A DNA stretch of 64,000 nt from Roseateles depolymerans (lineage in GTDB: Bacteria > Pseudomonadota > Gammaproteobacteria > Burkholderiales > Burkholderiaceae_C). The notes below the pieces were generated by a model that made no database searches, had not been told where the DNA came from, and saw only the letters and a list, made by a program, of their open reading frames with translations. Positions 63,290 to 64,000 of the stretch are shown here, piece by piece. Location: assembly GCA_003241055.1 (NCBI GenBank), contig QFOD01000002.1, positions 186,001-250,000 of the forward strand, written 5' to 3'. A program made the translations under genes and the position numbers. Every line of letters starts with the position of its first letter. The stretch's first letter is position 1.

Positions 63290-63538
63290 TCAGAGGTTGT
63301 GATCGGTCAGCTTGCGGCGCAAGGTGTTTCGGTTCATGCCCAGCCATTGCGCGGCCTTGCTCTGGTTGCCCCCGGCCTCGCGCATGACGATCTCGAACAG
63401 CGGCTTCTCCACCAGCTTCACGAGCATCTCGTGCATGGAATGCGGCTCCTGGCCGTCCAGGTCGCGGAAGAAGGCTTCGAGGTTGTCGCGCACGCAGGCG
63501 TCGATGGGATTGGGCGTGTTGTTCTTCTGGGCACTCAT
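63290..63538 (-). CDS. fis: DNA-binding protein Fis
   Basis: 82 residues. The C-terminal helix-turn-helix GGNQSKAAQWLGMNRNTLRRKL is almost the family consensus. Fis shapes the nucleoid and activates rRNA promoters. It sits between dusB and purH, 12 bases from the former, as in many beta-proteobacteria. Confidence 0.95.
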   Translation of the reverse strand: MSAQKNNTPNPIDACVRDNLEAFFRDLDGQEPHSMHEMLVKLVEKPLFEIVMREAGGNQSKAAQWLGMNRNTLRRKLTDHNL

Positions 63539-63550
63539 GGCGCAAGGGGG

Positions 63551-64000
63551 TCAGGCGACGCAGGCCTCGGCGTCGTCCGCCTCGGTTGCGTCATCGGGAG
63601 CGGCGGCCACGGCAGGCGGCAGTCGCTCAAAGGTCTGGGCGAGCGCGTCGAACCAGCCGCGCAACGCGCGCCACTGCTCGTCACTGCTCTCCAGCGTGTT
63701 CATGTGCTGGCGGAAGTCCTCCCCGCCGGGCAGGCCGCGCACGGCCCAGCCGATGTGCTTGCGGGCACTGCGCACGCCGCTGGCCTCGCCGTAGAGGCTG
63801 TAATGATCCAGCAGGTGCTCGGTCAGCCAGGCGCCGGCCTCGGCCACGGTGGGCGGGGCCAGGTGTTCACCGGTGGCCAGGAAATGCGCGATCTCGCGGA
63901 AGATCCACGGCCGCCCCTGGGCCGCACGGCCCACCATCAGCGCATCGGCGCGGGTGTAGTCCAGCACCTGGCGGGCCTTCTCGGGGGAGTCGATATCGCC
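63551..64000 (-). CDS. dusB: tRNA dihydrouridine synthase DusB (5' end cut)
   Basis: 150 C-terminal codons are visible and the frame is open to the window edge. The FMN-binding segment DALMVGRAAQGRPWIF and the GDIDSPEKA stretch identify a Dus enzyme, and the fis neighbour marks it as DusB. It makes dihydrouridine in the tRNA D-loop. The acidic C-terminal tail (PDDATEADDAE) is not conserved. Confidence 0.93.
   Translation of the reverse strand, partial: GDIDSPEKARQVLDYTRADALMVGRAAQGRPWIFREIAHFLATGEHLAPPTVAEAGAWLTEHLLDHYSLYGEASGVRSARKHIGWAVRGLPGGEDFRQHMNTLESSDEQWRALRGWFDALAQTFERLPPAVAAAPDDATEADDAEACVA

Overview
The window is a dense, high-GC stretch of a beta-proteobacterial chromosome. The gene set points to Burkholderiales of the Rubrivivax/Roseateles/Leptothrix type: ttcA next to glmU, a dusB-fis-purH operon, PEP-CTERM proteins, a PHA phasin with an AKP-rich tail, a UbiM-like hydroxylase, and a beta-oxidation cluster under a TetR regulator. 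The assignment rests on gene content and codon bias only. No rRNA, tRNA or CRISPR array was seen.

Layout. 1-5.2 kb: ttcA (5' cut), a DUF4136 lipoprotein, glmU, a small acidic protein, a BON-domain membrane protein and mobB. 5.2-11.6 kb: a PhyH-type dioxygenase, a secreted BAAT-type acyl hydrolase, a lipoprotein, an AraC regulator and mrcA (PBP1a). 11.8-16.2 kb: a TonB-C-like secreted protein, a REP-type transposase homologue that has lost its HUH histidines, a UPF0149 protein and an Atm1-type ABC exporter. 16.2-20.7 kb: a YciA thioesterase, dctA with terminator, an Aer-like chemoreceptor and an SGNH hydrolase. 20.7-22 kb: an envelope-stress trio (BON lipoprotein, CsbD, DUF1328). 22-31.8 kb: a one-direction fatty-acid degradation cluster (TetR, acyl-CoA dehydrogenase, DUF2147, FadB-like, thiolase, terminator, hydrolase, thioesterase, DUF1569, enoyl-CoA hydratase). 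32-40.8 kb: HNH endonuclease, glycine-zipper lipoprotein, nitrilase, GNAT, a long two-domain fatty acyl-CoA reductase-like protein, a phasin, a Ser/Thr kinase with TPRs and a UbiM-like monooxygenase. 40.9-44.5 kb: an MdlAB-type ABC pair. 44.8-49.5 kb: a large secreted nuclease and two PEP-CTERM proteins. 49.9-52.8 kb: a MerR regulator and a His-rich heavy-metal ATPase with a shared MerR-type promoter. 54.3-64 kb: ruvC, a CdsA-like/acyltransferase pair, a TPR membrane protein, a coupled GMC oxidoreductase / subunit-3-like / aldehyde dehydrogenase operon, purH, fis and dusB (5' cut).

The most unusual region is 52.87-54.27 kb. A single lower-GC gene lies in what has every mark of an integron gene cassette: a core site at its left end, a foldable attC directly after its stop codon, and complementary 7-base boxes at the two ends. 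The sequence left of the cassette resembles an attI site, but no integrase gene is visible. The cassette is flanked by two inverted copies of a roughly 300-bp repeat. Paired substitutions in three of its stem-loops (four compensatory base pairs between the two copies) show that the repeat is held by secondary structure. Separately, a 10-base element (GTCCTACAGG, and GTCCTACCGG once) precedes the BON-domain gene, csbD and the DUF1328 gene at similar distances, which suggests a shared stress regulon.

Several loci fit a lipid-storing lifestyle: the beta-oxidation cluster, three thioesterase-like enzymes, the acyl-CoA reductase-like protein, the phasin, and the alcohol/aldehyde oxidation operon.
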